From Candidatus Aenigmatarchaeota archaeon (lineage in GTDB: Archaea; Aenigmatarchaeota; Aenigmatarchaeia; Aenigmatarchaeales; JAHLMS01): a stretch of 40,294 nt of DNA. The stretch spans positions 4,588 to 44,881 of the forward strand of contig JAHLMS010000003.1 in the NCBI GenBank assembly GCA_018920245.1, in the 5' to 3' direction. Under the pieces are notes generated by a model. That model ran no database searches and was not told the origin of the DNA. It was given only the letters and a program-made list of their open reading frames with translations. Shown here piece after piece: positions 8,981 to 18,095 of the stretch (positions are counted from its first letter, which is position 1; each line of letters starts with the position of its first letter). The position numbers and the translations under genes were made by a program.

Positions 8981-10270
8981 ATGGCATTTGCTCCAAGGAA
9001 AGGATTGCGCAAGCATTCTGGCGCATGCGTCGTTACGAAGACCGACTTGCTTTTCGGCGAGCATGTCACACAGTCTGGTATATGCTCGGTATGCATGCGC
9101 GAAGGCAAGTGTGAAATAGGAAGGAAGGCTAGGGAAGGCACACCCCTTTATCCCGAGCCTTTCGGCATCGCCCAGTTCGGAGCTGAGAAGATTCTGCCCA
9201 ATATCGAGGACATACAGATCATTCCAGAGCTCTGGGGCAATGGCGTCTGGTTCAACGAGGTTAGCACAGAGGTGAAAATTGGAGGCTTCAAGGCACTTGC
9301 ACCCATTGTTTCAACAGGCCTCGGTTCTACCAAGGTCGCTTCTGATATAGGCAAAATAATTTCAGCTGGTTGCGCAGCAGCCGGCATACCACGTGTAATC
9401 GGAGAGAATGTGCTGGTCACGTTCGGTGAGAATGGTTTGAAAGAGCTCATAGATGCTTATAAATCCGCTCAAAGAGGCTATGGCGCGATAATAGTTCAAA
9501 TCAATGCCAATGAACATAAGCTCGGGCTGGACGAGATTGCTGTCAGACTCGGAGCGGATGCAATAGAGATGAAAATAGGCCAGGGTGCTAAGCAAGGCCT
9601 TGGTGGCGAGATACAGTTTGATGACCCGGTCGCTGCCGAGAAGTACAAAAAGGCCGGCTATCATGTCGTACAACGCGGAAAGGTCTTTGATAGGCATGCA
9701 TATCCTGGTGACCTTTCCGAGGACGGGCTGAGGAAAACGTTGATACAATATGCAAACCATGGCAAGCCTATCTGGGTGAAGACAGGCCTGGGTCATGGTC
9801 TGCTCAAGCTCATTGAGGTTCTGGACAAAATCAAGACCGAGCAGGGAATTCCCCTCAATTCGCTCACAATCGACGGCTTTGGCGGCGGTACAGGTATGTC
9901 CCCTTGGCACATTATGAACGAGTGTTCAATACCTTCAGGTTCTGTTTTTAGTGCTCTTGGCCGCAGGCCGAAATTTGACCTCCTGCTAGCAGGTGGTTAC
10001 AGCGATGGTGCTTCCATAGCGAAAGGCATTATGCTGGGCGCTGATGGTATTGCATTAGGACGCTCAATGATTATCGCCGCGTTCTCAAACAAGGAAACTG
10101 GCATACAGAATTTTGTTAAGGCATTGCGCGATGAAATCCAGATGATCTGTGCGACACAGAAAGTGCGCAGCGTAACCGAATTGAAAAATAAACGCGGAAA
10201 TCTTTTCGCTCTTTCAACCGCTGCAGGCAAGATGTTCGGTCTGCCGACTGAACCGAAGAACGTCCTTTAG
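8981..10270 (+). CDS. FMN-binding glutamate synthase domain protein (GltB central domain family)
   Basis: KIGQGAKQGLGGEI, VKTGLGHG, TIDGFGGGTGMSP, GGYSDGASIAKGIMLGADGIALGR; N-terminal Cys-rich CSVCMREGKC. Confidence 0.88.
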   Translation: MAFAPRKGLRKHSGACVVTKTDLLFGEHVTQSGICSVCMREGKCEIGRKAREGTPLYPEPFGIAQFGAEKILPNIEDIQIIPELWGNGVWFNEVSTEVKIGGFKALAPIVSTGLGSTKVASDIGKIISAGCAAAGIPRVIGENVLVTFGENGLKELIDAYKSAQRGYGAIIVQINANEHKLGLDEIAVRLGADAIEMKIGQGAKQGLGGEIQFDDPVAAEKYKKAGYHVVQRGKVFDRHAYPGDLSEDGLRKTLIQYANHGKPIWVKTGLGHGLLKLIEVLDKIKTEQGIPLNSLTIDGFGGGTGMSPWHIMNECSIPSGSVFSALGRRPKFDLLLAGGYSDGASIAKGIMLGADGIALGRSMIIAAFSNKETGIQNFVKALRDEIQMICATQKVRSVTELKNKRGNLFALSTAAGKMFGLPTEPKNVL

Positions 10271-10572
10271 ACACCAGTTATTTTCATCAGCTTCTCTTTG
10301 CGTCTGCGTAGTTCGGCCATTGCACGGCGATATCTCACTATGCGTCTGAAACTCTCAGCTATCTCGACGACACCTACTGTAACCAAACCCCAACCCACGA
10401 GTTGCGTGTTAAATGACTCGAAAATGTTGACTATCACGAGGCCGACACCAACGAATGCGAGCGCAGTTTGCATGAACGAAAGAATGGTACGCTCCCGCGA
10501 GAGCAGTGTGCGCTCCTCTGAGAGTATTGTCTGCTCCAGTGATAGCATTTCCATACGCGATTGCCTTTTCAT
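10267..10572 (-). CDS. DUF202/YidH-like small membrane protein
   Basis: ERTLLSRERTILSFMQTALAFVGVGLVI...RRIVRYRR pattern. Confidence 0.7.
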   Translation of the reverse strand: MKRQSRMEMLSLEQTILSEERTLLSRERTILSFMQTALAFVGVGLVIVNIFESFNTQLVGWGLVTVGVVEIAESFRRIVRYRRAMAELRRRKEKLMKITGV

Positions 10573-11726
10573 AATCTCAACTTTGTCATTACTGGTTTTT
10601 TAACCTTATCCCACAGCTCTGCCAGGCGGTTCGCTTTCACCACGCGCTCCTCGCCAGATATGCCACATTTTATCAGCGGCGCTCCTGTGGCAACAGCAAG
10701 GTCCGCTATAAATGTATCGCAGGTTTCGCCCGAGCGATGCGATACAACATGTGCAAGTCCGCCGTCCTTTGCTATGTGTATTGCGCGCAATGTTTTTGAT
10801 ATTAAGCCTGCCTGATCCGGCTTAATAATGGCTGCCCTTGCAGCCTTCCTGTGCACACCAATATCCAGCCGTTCGGGCTGGGTTGCAAACAGATCGTCTC
10901 CACACACCAGAATTTTTGTCTTTTTCATCAGTTGTGCAAAACTTTCCCAGTCAGTCTCCGTGAAAGGGTCCTCCACATAGACAAGTCTGAACTCCTTGAT
11001 AAAGTCAAGAATCTTGTCCATCTGTTCGCTTTTGCTCATGGTCCTACCAAGCGATGGCCAGTAATATTTTCCTCTCTTGTAAAGCTGGCCAGCTGCGACA
11101 TCAATACCCACCTTTGCGCCGAATTTCTTGGCAGCATTAGTGACTATGCCGAGCGTTTCCGCCTCATCAGCTGTAGCTACCCACGCGCCCTCATCATTTC
11201 TGCCTGTGATTCCATGTGCGCCAAGCTCGTTGCCGACAGCATGCCATATAGCGAAGTTTGTGTCTATGGCTTCGCGCACGTTTTTAGCTTTTACAGGTAT
11301 TACAAGCACTTCCTGTATGCTCAGCCCTCCACCGTGCACACCACCGCCGACAACGTTGCCCAGTGGATACGGAAAACTCTTTATGCCGCCCAGCGCGGCA
11401 TATGCTTCACCGTTGCCAGCGGCGCGCACGGCTGCCATTGACAGGGCAATTGCCAGATTGCTGCCCATACGGTCTACACCGATGCTTTCAAGCGTATCAT
11501 CTATTATTGAGAACTCGCTTTCATCCAGACCGACAAGTTTTTTCCTGACTGCTGGAAACAGCTTTTTGATTTTTTCAAACGGCTGTGCCTTCGCCTCGTA
11601 TGCCCCTTTTGATTTTCCTGATGGTGCGCTAGCAGAATATGTGCCACGGTTCGTGATGATCTCGGCAAATATTGTGGTTTCTCCACGGCTGTTCAGGACA
11701 GGCTCTATGCGCACGTTTTTAATCAT
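10569..11726 (-). CDS. eno: Enolase family protein (short, divergent)
   Basis: VEDPF, GDDLFAT, IIKPDQAG, VVSHRSGET, IKCG: catalytic motifs kept, but the canonical S-G-A-S-T-G loop is SGKSKG and the length is 385 aa. Confidence 0.88.
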   Translation of the reverse strand: MIKNVRIEPVLNSRGETTIFAEIITNRGTYSASAPSGKSKGAYEAKAQPFEKIKKLFPAVRKKLVGLDESEFSIIDDTLESIGVDRMGSNLAIALSMAAVRAAGNGEAYAALGGIKSFPYPLGNVVGGGVHGGGLSIQEVLVIPVKAKNVREAIDTNFAIWHAVGNELGAHGITGRNDEGAWVATADEAETLGIVTNAAKKFGAKVGIDVAAGQLYKRGKYYWPSLGRTMSKSEQMDKILDFIKEFRLVYVEDPFTETDWESFAQLMKKTKILVCGDDLFATQPERLDIGVHRKAARAAIIKPDQAGLISKTLRAIHIAKDGGLAHVVSHRSGETCDTFIADLAVATGAPLIKCGISGEERVVKANRLAELWDKVKKPVMTKLRL

Positions 11727-11762
11727 GACTCAGAATTGAGCAGACACCCAAATAAAACTATC

Positions 11763-11966
11763 CTAGGCAGCGCGTTGCTTGGCTGGGGCTTTCCTCCGCA
11801 CCTTCAGCGGTATCACGCCAGCAGCGAACTCGGCCTCAGCAATACGCACGGGGTCCGTCTCTTCTGTTTTCAGCAGTATTGGAGCCCCACGAGCTATTTG
11901 CAATGCCCGCGCACCTATTATCCTTGCGCGCTCAAAACGAGTTAGGGTGTCTTTCTCCTCTGACAT
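11763..11966 (-). CDS. rpoK: DNA-directed RNA polymerase subunit K (Rpb6/omega)
   Basis: [25 protein letters not shown]. Confidence 0.93.
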   Translation of the reverse strand: MSEEKDTLTRFERARIIGARALQIARGAPILLKTEETDPVRIAEAEFAAGVIPLKVRRKAPAKQRAA

Positions 11967-12012
11967 GGTAGTCACAATTCTTAGAATCTCTTGCACGGTA
12001 TTTAAACCTTGC

Positions 12013-12798
12013 TCAGCCGATGTATTTCAGCTCTTCCGGCTTTTTGCCGCTTTTTTGCATCTGTTCCATTGCTTGGCTTTGTATTTCCTCGAGTTTCTTT
12101 ATGAACTCGTGCATGGCCTTAACCTTTTCTTCGAGCTTCGTCAAGTCCACCTTTATGTTGATTATCTTCTGCAATACAATGAGCACTGACTCGGCAGCTG
12201 TTGGGTCTGTTATTATTGGGAAGCCGGAGGTTTCACCGAGTAACACAAACCCCTTCATTCCCTGCATCTTACCTATACCAAGAATAAGGCCTGATGCGCC
12301 TACTATTGTTCCTATCTGACCGGTGACCTTGGTTTCGATATCGTACCTTTTAAGGTCCTTAGCAACATCCGCATCAGTTGCGATTCCGAAAACCTTCGGC
12401 TTCTCAGTAATCTTTCCTGTACTGAAACCACCAATTGTTATCACTTCCTTGCATCCCAACGCCCTGATAAATTCCAATATCTTCCCCGCAACTTCGTAGT
12501 GACCCTTTGGGTCGTAGGTCTGGCAGTCTCCTATGAGCATTATGATGTCCCTGCCTTTTGGGTTCTTCCAGTAATAGAATTCGTTGCGCAGTGTGTGTAT
12601 CATGTCATTATGAATCATGACGAACGGAAAGAAGTAGGGCGAGTAGAGCTCAGCAAACTTTTTCGCCTTTAGTTCGTGGACCAGATATCCGACAGCTATT
12701 CTGCCTATGTTGCCTATGCCTGGTAGGCCGACGAGTGCTATGGGATTCTTGAGCTTCGGTTTTTCTTCACATATTATTTTCGTTTCAATCAGAAACAT
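12013..12798 (-). CDS. Proteasome assembly chaperone (PAC2) family protein
   Basis: [26 protein letters not shown]...[19 protein letters not shown]; next to Nop10 as in many archaea. Confidence 0.9.
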   Translation of the reverse strand: MFLIETKIICEEKPKLKNPIALVGLPGIGNIGRIAVGYLVHELKAKKFAELYSPYFFPFVMIHNDMIHTLRNEFYYWKNPKGRDIIMLIGDCQTYDPKGHYEVAGKILEFIRALGCKEVITIGGFSTGKITEKPKVFGIATDADVAKDLKRYDIETKVTGQIGTIVGASGLILGIGKMQGMKGFVLLGETSGFPIITDPTAAESVLIVLQKIINIKVDLTKLEEKVKAMHEFIKKLEEIQSQAMEQMQKSGKKPEELKYIG

Positions 12799-12833
12799 CA
12801 CCTGTGCAATTTTTGTTCCTTGCACATTTAAAG

Positions 12834-12986
12834 TTATTCCTGTGCTGCCCTTCTATACTTACCATATTTCGTTTCCTTGCCCAATGAAAAGCGCGGTGGA
12901 TGTGCGCTAACAGTTGCGGAGCCGTCTGTAGGACACTTCTCCTTTAGGGTATATCGTCCGCACTTTGGGCACTTTCGCATGCGCAT
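12834..12986 (-). CDS. nop10: Ribosome biogenesis protein Nop10 (50 aa; below the ORF-track cutoff)
   Basis: Translated by hand: MRMRKCPKCGRYTLKEKCPTDGSATVSAHPPRFSLGKETKYGKYRRAAQE. Confidence 0.95.
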   Translation of the reverse strand: MRMRKCPKCGRYTLKEKCPTDGSATVSAHPPRFSLGKETKYGKYRRAAQE

Positions 12987-12991
12987 ATTAA

Positions 12992-13582
12992 TTACCACTT
13001 CTTTTGCAATATAAGGTATCGTTTCAACTTCTTTCCACTGCCCTCTTCAGTTACATGGCCACCAAAAGCTGCGCCCTTGAACGCTTTCTTTACAAGCTCG
13101 AACTCAGCAGATGTTGCAGGATAGAACTGGATACCTGCCTTGCCTCTTGATTTGAGCACACGATTGCTCTCGGTCGCGATTTTTTTGTATTGCCTTTTGA
13201 CATCTTCCATGGTCTTTCCAGATATCCATTGCAATGTTGAAACGGAGATTAACGCATCAAGACTGTTCTCGCGAAAAGGGAGGTTGCGCCAATCGCCGCG
13301 CACCAGCAGTCGCATGCCCTTTGCCTTCGCCAGCTTGAGCATCTCAACAGAGACATCTATACCAATAGGCAGACAGCCGAACTGTTCAATCACTTTCATG
13401 CTGAAGCCGGTGCCGCATCCAACATCGAGCACAAGACTGCGCGGTGGCAACTCAAGCTCCATCATAATGTGTTGGGTCATCTCTTCCTGCGTCTTTTTGA
13501 TGGACGAGCTACGGTCGTATTTGGCAGCTTCCTCGCCAGTCCAATATGCGACAGCACTTAGTCCGCTGATTTTTTCGGGCAT
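12992..13582 (-). CDS. Bud23-like SAM-dependent rRNA (guanine-N7) methyltransferase
   Basis: LDVGCGTGFS...GIDVS..ML...LPFRENSLDALISVSTLQW...GIQFYPATSAEFELVKKAF..AAFGGHV...SGKKLKRYLIL, following the Bud23 family pattern. Confidence 0.85.
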   Translation of the reverse strand: MPEKISGLSAVAYWTGEEAAKYDRSSSIKKTQEEMTQHIMMELELPPRSLVLDVGCGTGFSMKVIEQFGCLPIGIDVSVEMLKLAKAKGMRLLVRGDWRNLPFRENSLDALISVSTLQWISGKTMEDVKRQYKKIATESNRVLKSRGKAGIQFYPATSAEFELVKKAFKGAAFGGHVTEEGSGKKLKRYLILQKKW

Positions 13583-13583
13583 A

Positions 13584-14351
13584 TTAACCTGCCGTGAATG
13601 TGCCGCTCCCGCCAGCCGCCTGGATGCTTTTTATGGCAGCCTCGGCAGCGCTCCGCAAGGCCTTCTCGCCGGTTTTCGCATCCCTCGTCTTCATTGTCAG
13701 CATATATTTGGGAGCAGAAATGTAGCTCGCTGTTATGCCAGAAGGCAATTTTGTCAGAATGTTCTTTATCACTTCAACACCATCAGGTGCTGGGCATTTC
13801 AGTTCCAGCGTACCCTTCAGCTTCACTTCCTTGACTGCCAGCGCAGTTTCAGCGACAGCCTTTATTGCAGCAATCCATTCTGCAGGATAGCCCTTTGCAG
13901 AAAAAGCGGCTTCGTTCTCCTGCACGGTCTGGAATGCGCGGAACAGCTCGCCGAAGTCTTTTCTCATTTTGAAGCCTACCTGCTTGTAGGCAACATCTAG
14001 ACTTACATTCAGCTTCTTTGCGGCAGCAGCGAGCATCTTCTCGGCTTTGGCCTCCCGCTTGTATTCTTTAAGTTTTTCCTCTGCCTCATGATCACTGACA
14101 CGCTTCAAGCTCAGCGCGATATGCCCTTTGGCCGGTTCTACGTTCAGAACGAGCGCAACAACTGGTTGTCCTTCCTTCACGAACTCGCGGATGTCCTTAA
14201 TCCATTTTCGCGCGACTTCAGAGATGTGGACCATACCCTCTTTGCCAGGATATTCCTCAAGGGCTACGAAAGCTGAAAATGGATTCACCTTCGTGATTTT
14301 TCCTATCACGAGCTCGTTAGGCTCAGGCCACTCGCGCTCCTTCTTTGGCAT
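13584..14351 (-). CDS. eif2a: Translation initiation factor aIF2 subunit alpha
   Basis: S1 domain VIGKITKVNPFSAFVALEEYPGKEGMVHISEVA..WIKDIREFVKEGQPVVALVLNV. Confidence 0.96.
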   Translation of the reverse strand: MPKKEREWPEPNELVIGKITKVNPFSAFVALEEYPGKEGMVHISEVARKWIKDIREFVKEGQPVVALVLNVEPAKGHIALSLKRVSDHEAEEKLKEYKREAKAEKMLAAAAKKLNVSLDVAYKQVGFKMRKDFGELFRAFQTVQENEAAFSAKGYPAEWIAAIKAVAETALAVKEVKLKGTLELKCPAPDGVEVIKNILTKLPSGITASYISAPKYMLTMKTRDAKTGEKALRSAAEAAIKSIQAAGGSGTFTAG

Positions 14352-14375
14352 GCCATAGATTCAGCCAGCAGGCTT

Positions 14376-15551
14376 TTAAGGTTTGGTGTTGGGCACGGCA
14401 AATAATAACAGCACTGCGCCGCATGTCGCCAAAATAGCACTGAACATGAATGCGCTTGTCGGGTTGATGGCCTGCCATAAACCTCCGGCCACAAGACCTC
14501 CAATCAAACCGCTGGCACCGATTGCTGCATGGAGTGTTCCAAGTGCGGTCCCCTTGAGTTGTGCGGGTGCAAGGTCGGCAGCGAGTGCACGCTGATTGCC
14601 GTCGAACAGCGCATATGCAATTCCGTAGCAGGCAAACATAATTGCAACCATGATCATATCCGTGGCGAGTGCGAAACCGGCAGCCACGACAGCAAACAAC
14701 AACCAACCAAAGAGTAGGACGTTCCGTCTGCCGATTCTGTCTGCAAGCCTGCCGGCTGGAACGAGCATCACTGCCATCAAGACATTGAGGACAACATACA
14801 GCGCGACAGTGGTTAGCACTGAGCCTGTCAATTGCTGGACGCGCAGTATGAACAGCATGTATGTGAAGTTTCCCATACCGAATAGCGTCGCTGCAGCCAC
14901 ATATAGCCGAAGAGGCAACGGCAAAGCCTTCAGACCAATACTAAGCGCGATTTTTCTAGCATGTTTGGACACATCTTTCACAAAAAACATCGGTATAAGT
15001 GAGAGCAACGAGATGGCACCGGCCAGCAGAACTATAGTCTGATATTGTGTTCCTATCACAGCAATCAGCATAACAGCCGCAATTGAACCTATTATTGCAC
15101 CGACAGTATCCAGAGTGCGCTGGAGTCCAAATGCCGCGCCACGCACCCCCCATGCAACAGATTCGGCTATTAGCGCATCGCGTGGTGCATCGCGTATGCC
15201 CTTGCCAGCCCGTTCAAGCGGACGGAGTATAAGCACATGCTGCCAGGTGGCAGCTGCCGCAAGTCCGAGCCGTGCCAATGCCGACGATAGATATCCAATC
15301 CACAGGAATGGCTTGCGCCTGCCTATACGGTCTGACCACCAGCCAGAAGGCAGCTTGAGTCCGGTTGCAATCATATCACCTACGCCCCCTATCAGCCCAA
15401 CAGCGAGCGGCCCACCCCCCAGGCTCACAATGAGCAACGGCAGTATCGGCATCAACATTTCGCTACCCACATCGTTAAGGCCGCTGATTATACCTAGTAA
15501 AATAACATTGCGACTGAGTCCTAACATGCAAAAAGTGATGTGTAATGACAA
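14376..15551 (-). CDS. MFS transporter
   Basis: 12-TM pattern, GWWSDRIGRRKPFLWIGY and GRLADRIGRRNVLLFGW loop motifs. Confidence 0.93.
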   Translation of the reverse strand: MSLHITFCMLGLSRNVILLGIISGLNDVGSEMLMPILPLLIVSLGGGPLAVGLIGGVGDMIATGLKLPSGWWSDRIGRRKPFLWIGYLSSALARLGLAAAATWQHVLILRPLERAGKGIRDAPRDALIAESVAWGVRGAAFGLQRTLDTVGAIIGSIAAVMLIAVIGTQYQTIVLLAGAISLLSLIPMFFVKDVSKHARKIALSIGLKALPLPLRLYVAAATLFGMGNFTYMLFILRVQQLTGSVLTTVALYVVLNVLMAVMLVPAGRLADRIGRRNVLLFGWLLFAVVAAGFALATDMIMVAIMFACYGIAYALFDGNQRALAADLAPAQLKGTALGTLHAAIGASGLIGGLVAGGLWQAINPTSAFMFSAILATCGAVLLLFAVPNTKP

Positions 15552-15557
15552 ATAAAA

Positions 15558-15743
15558 TTAATCCATTACGCTCAGCACTTTTGCCTTTAGCCTTCCGCGG
15601 CCGCCAGTTGTTTCGGCCAGCTCAGCACCGCAGACGAGGCATTTGACCGTGCTCGAAGGCTTATTAAAAATAGTCTGCTCGTTTTTGCACTTGCCACATA
15701 CGACCTTCAAGAACTTGCTTGTAGGGCGTCGTACACTCCTCAT
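15558..15743 (-). CDS. rps27e: 30S ribosomal protein S27e
   Basis: FLKVVCGKCKNEQTIFNKPSSTVKCLVCGAELAETTGGRG. Confidence 0.96.
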   Translation of the reverse strand: MRSVRRPTSKFLKVVCGKCKNEQTIFNKPSSTVKCLVCGAELAETTGGRGRLKAKVLSVMD

Positions 15744-15745
15744 AG

Positions 15746-16033
15746 TTACACCTTCACGAGCTCGAACTTCTTAACGCGGAAGCCCGAACCTATATTGTGC
15801 CCTTTGCCGCATTCCTTGCAGACATAGCTAAGATCGAGTTTCCGTGTGGGCTTCGCCCTGTCACGTGGATTGCTTTTCGGGAATGAGCCGTAACCGCGCA
15901 TCTTGCGTTTGAACCTGCGCTGTCCGCTCGCAAGCATGCGTTTGATTTTTCGCACACTAACACGCTTAACCTCGTGTTGTGTGTGCTTGCGGCAATATGG
16001 GCAGTATCGGTTCTGTATTTTAGGGGCATTCAT
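15746..16033 (-). CDS. rpl44e: 50S ribosomal protein L44e
   Basis: YCPYCRKHTQHEVKRV...GYGSFPKSNPRDRAKPTRKLDLSYVCKECGKGH. Confidence 0.96.
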   Translation of the reverse strand: MNAPKIQNRYCPYCRKHTQHEVKRVSVRKIKRMLASGQRRFKRKMRGYGSFPKSNPRDRAKPTRKLDLSYVCKECGKGHNIGSGFRVKKFELVKV

Positions 16034-16061
16034 GATTATCAAAAGAATTTAGAATATTGAA

Positions 16062-16070
16062 CCTATTTAA
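16062..16070 (-). promoter_or_regulatory. TATA box of rpl44e
   Basis: TTTAAATAGG about 25 bp upstream (minus strand) of rpl44e start; lies between the element TSD and the gene. Confidence 0.6.
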
Positions 16071-16076
16071 AGGCTA

Positions 16077-16084
16077 TTCTAATG
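16077..16084. repeat. Target-site duplication, left copy (TTCTAATG)
   Basis: Identical to 19051..19058, immediately outside the TIRs. Confidence 0.9.
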
Positions 16085-16109
16085 TGAGCTGTAAAGTTAG
16101 CGACACCTA
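16085..16109 (+). repeat. Left terminal inverted repeat
   Basis: TGAGCTGTAAAGTTAGCGACACCTA; first 12 bp identical to reverse complement of the right end. Confidence 0.9.
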
Positions 16110-16210
16110 TTTGGGTGCAAAAAACAAAATCGGGCACCGACACATTTAAAAACTTCGGGCAACTCCTTCGCTCCTTTCAGTCGCTCGGGGACGTTGCACT
16201 CTCGCTATCA

Positions 16211-16269
16211 CTCGGCTCCACTCCAATTTTTCCTTCGGAAAAACTGCGTATAAGCTTATAAGTTAGTTG
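16211..16269 (-). repeat. Imperfect direct repeat, copy A (attC-like core CAACTAAC...)
   Basis: Minus strand CAACTAAC-N16-AGTTTTTCCGAAGGAAAAATTGGAGTGGAGC aligns with 18967..19031 with the same 16-nt spacing. Confidence 0.55.
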
Positions 16270-16344
16270 CAATTGGCGGGCTTTAACGGAAAGTCGCTTA
16301 ACTATTTCAGAACATTTAAATAACTCTTTTACTTTTTAATCAAT

Positions 16345-16668
16345 ATGGAGAAAAACTAAGAAATAGAAACATTACAGGATGTTCTTAATCAAACCTTGAA
16401 ATTGATTTCTTTATATAAAAAATCAGATTTAACGATACCATTTGCCCTAAAAGGTAATCTTGGTGAATTTATTGTTGCTATTGAATTACTGAAAAGATTT
16501 CCTAATCATAAAATAGACTATCGTGGCGGAGCATTTCCTGGTATTGATATTTCTGTTGAAAATGTAAAAATACAAGTTAAAACTCAGATCAAAAGACCAC
16601 GATGATAAAGAACATTATGTGAAAAAAGCAGTTGAATGGATAAAAAGAAAATTAAATACCACGTCTTA
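16345..16668 (+). pseudogene. Decayed PD-(D/E)XK nuclease-like gene
   Basis: ATG at 16345 followed by in-frame TAA at codon 5. The frame reopens: LISLYKKSDLTIPFALKGNLGEFIVAIELLKRF..RGGAFPGIDISVENVKIQVKTQ. It is then broken near 16600, and an adjacent frame continues DDKEHYVKKAVEWIKRKLNTTS*. Confidence 0.6.
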
Positions 16669-16682
16669 ACTTAAAATTTCTT

Positions 16683-17392
16683 TTAGATCTTTTGTTGTGC
16701 CAACTCAAGACAAAGGGCGGTTGATTCCCATTTTGACACCCAAATTCCAACACCGCTTCTCCAATATTTTTCCATATATATCCTTCTAATTAATGATTCC
16801 AATGCCCTTTGAATTATCATATTAATAGGATCTATGTCCGACTTATCACATTCCTTGCCAACTGCCACATTAGGATCTTAACTTCTTAGGAGGACGTCTA
16901 TTAATTTCTCGCTCGTGTTCTTCATGTCAATGCTGTTTAAGTAATCAATAGCTGCAGCGAGAAATCCCGATCCTCTCCATTCCGAACTTCCTGCAAGAAT
17001 AGAGTCTTCATTAATACATTTTAGAATTGATTTATGTAGTTTTTCATAGGATGGAAAATGATCTTTCAGGTCAAATGTAGCAATTAGTTTTGCTAAACGG
17101 CATGCATCCCAAAAATCTGTTCCAAACGAGCCATCATCATGAATCTTTGAATTGAGGTATGAAAAAGAATCTTTAAGTGAGAATGATTTGTAAGTGTGAT
17201 CATCTTTGCGCACAAGCCACTGGTCGTTTTCTTTTAAACCGGTCATTAAAAGTAACTCTGTAATTATTGTTGTACGTATAGGGTTCCAAGATTCTCAAAA
17301 TTTTGCCAACAACCCTCATCCGAAACTGAGTCTAAGATGAAGTTTAATGATCTACGAAGCGATTCCTCTAGCTCATAATCATTTAATGACAT
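16683..17392 (-). pseudogene. Decayed prenyltransferase/squalene-oxidase-repeat (alpha/alpha toroid)-like gene
   Basis: MSLNDYELEESLRRSLNFILDSVSDEGCWQNF | frameshift | SWNPIRTTIITELLLMTGLKENDQW...DDGSFGTDFWDACRLAKLIATF...VLLRS* | in-frame TAA (16878) | DPNVAVGKECDK...YWRSGVGIWVSKWESTALCLELAQQKI*. Confidence 0.6.
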
Positions 17393-17982
17393 GCTTCCCC
17401 TCGTTTTTGTTTTATATATTCGTCCGTTGTGAGTATAACTGCCCAACCATTTGCAAGAGTTTCACTGACTACTTTCTTGATTTGATTTTGCGTTAAGGAA
17501 GGAAGGTCGGGACATCCTGTAGCGTCAATTATGAAATCAACGAAATAATCCATATCATGAGCTTCACGGGCAGTTGATTCACAACAGAAATTTGTCATGA
17601 AGCCACAAATTACCACTTTTTTAACCTTATGTTTTTTCAAAATCCGATCTAAATCAGTATTTTTGAAAGCCGAATACCTGTTTTTCGTTATCTCGATGAC
17701 ATTCTTCGGTCGCTTTAAATTTTCCGCATATTTGACTTCATTAGAGTCTTCTTTGAAATTGAAATCTTCAGATTCTCCGGCAAAGTCAAACATTCTACCA
17801 AGGTCACTACCGTCTTTTTTATGCATGTGTCGAACCATGATTATCAGTTCGTTTCGTTTCGTGAAATTATCTATTAATTTGTTTATATTTTCTATAGTTT
17901 TATCATTTCCGACACAAAACAAATTGGAATCCGACTCAGTATATATCTTTTGTACATCTATAACCAATAATGCTTCTTTCAT
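17383..17982 (-). CDS. Isochorismatase-family cysteine hydrolase
   Basis: ALLVIDVQKIY (Asp), ITKNRYSAF (Lys), VVICGFMTNFCCESTAREAHDMDY (Cys): triad intact. Confidence 0.92.
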   Translation of the reverse strand: MKEALLVIDVQKIYTESDSNLFCVGNDKTIENINKLIDNFTKRNELIIMVRHMHKKDGSDLGRMFDFAGESEDFNFKEDSNEVKYAENLKRPKNVIEITKNRYSAFKNTDLDRILKKHKVKKVVICGFMTNFCCESTAREAHDMDYFVDFIIDATGCPDLPSLTQNQIKKVVSETLANGWAVILTTDEYIKQKRGEACH

Positions 17983-18095
17983 TTTTTCACCTCACTTTAA
18001 TTTTTCCTCCTTTCCTTGAGTTTTCATTTTTTCAACTGTTGTTGGTGCATATATACATCGACCATATATTGCATGCGTTGTTTTAACCCTTTTGC

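Noticed and set aside
16249-16260. 12-bp palindrome TATAAGCTTATA as a regulatory operator
   Set aside because: Low-complexity AT palindrome not positioned at a promoter of an intact gene; insufficient support on its own.
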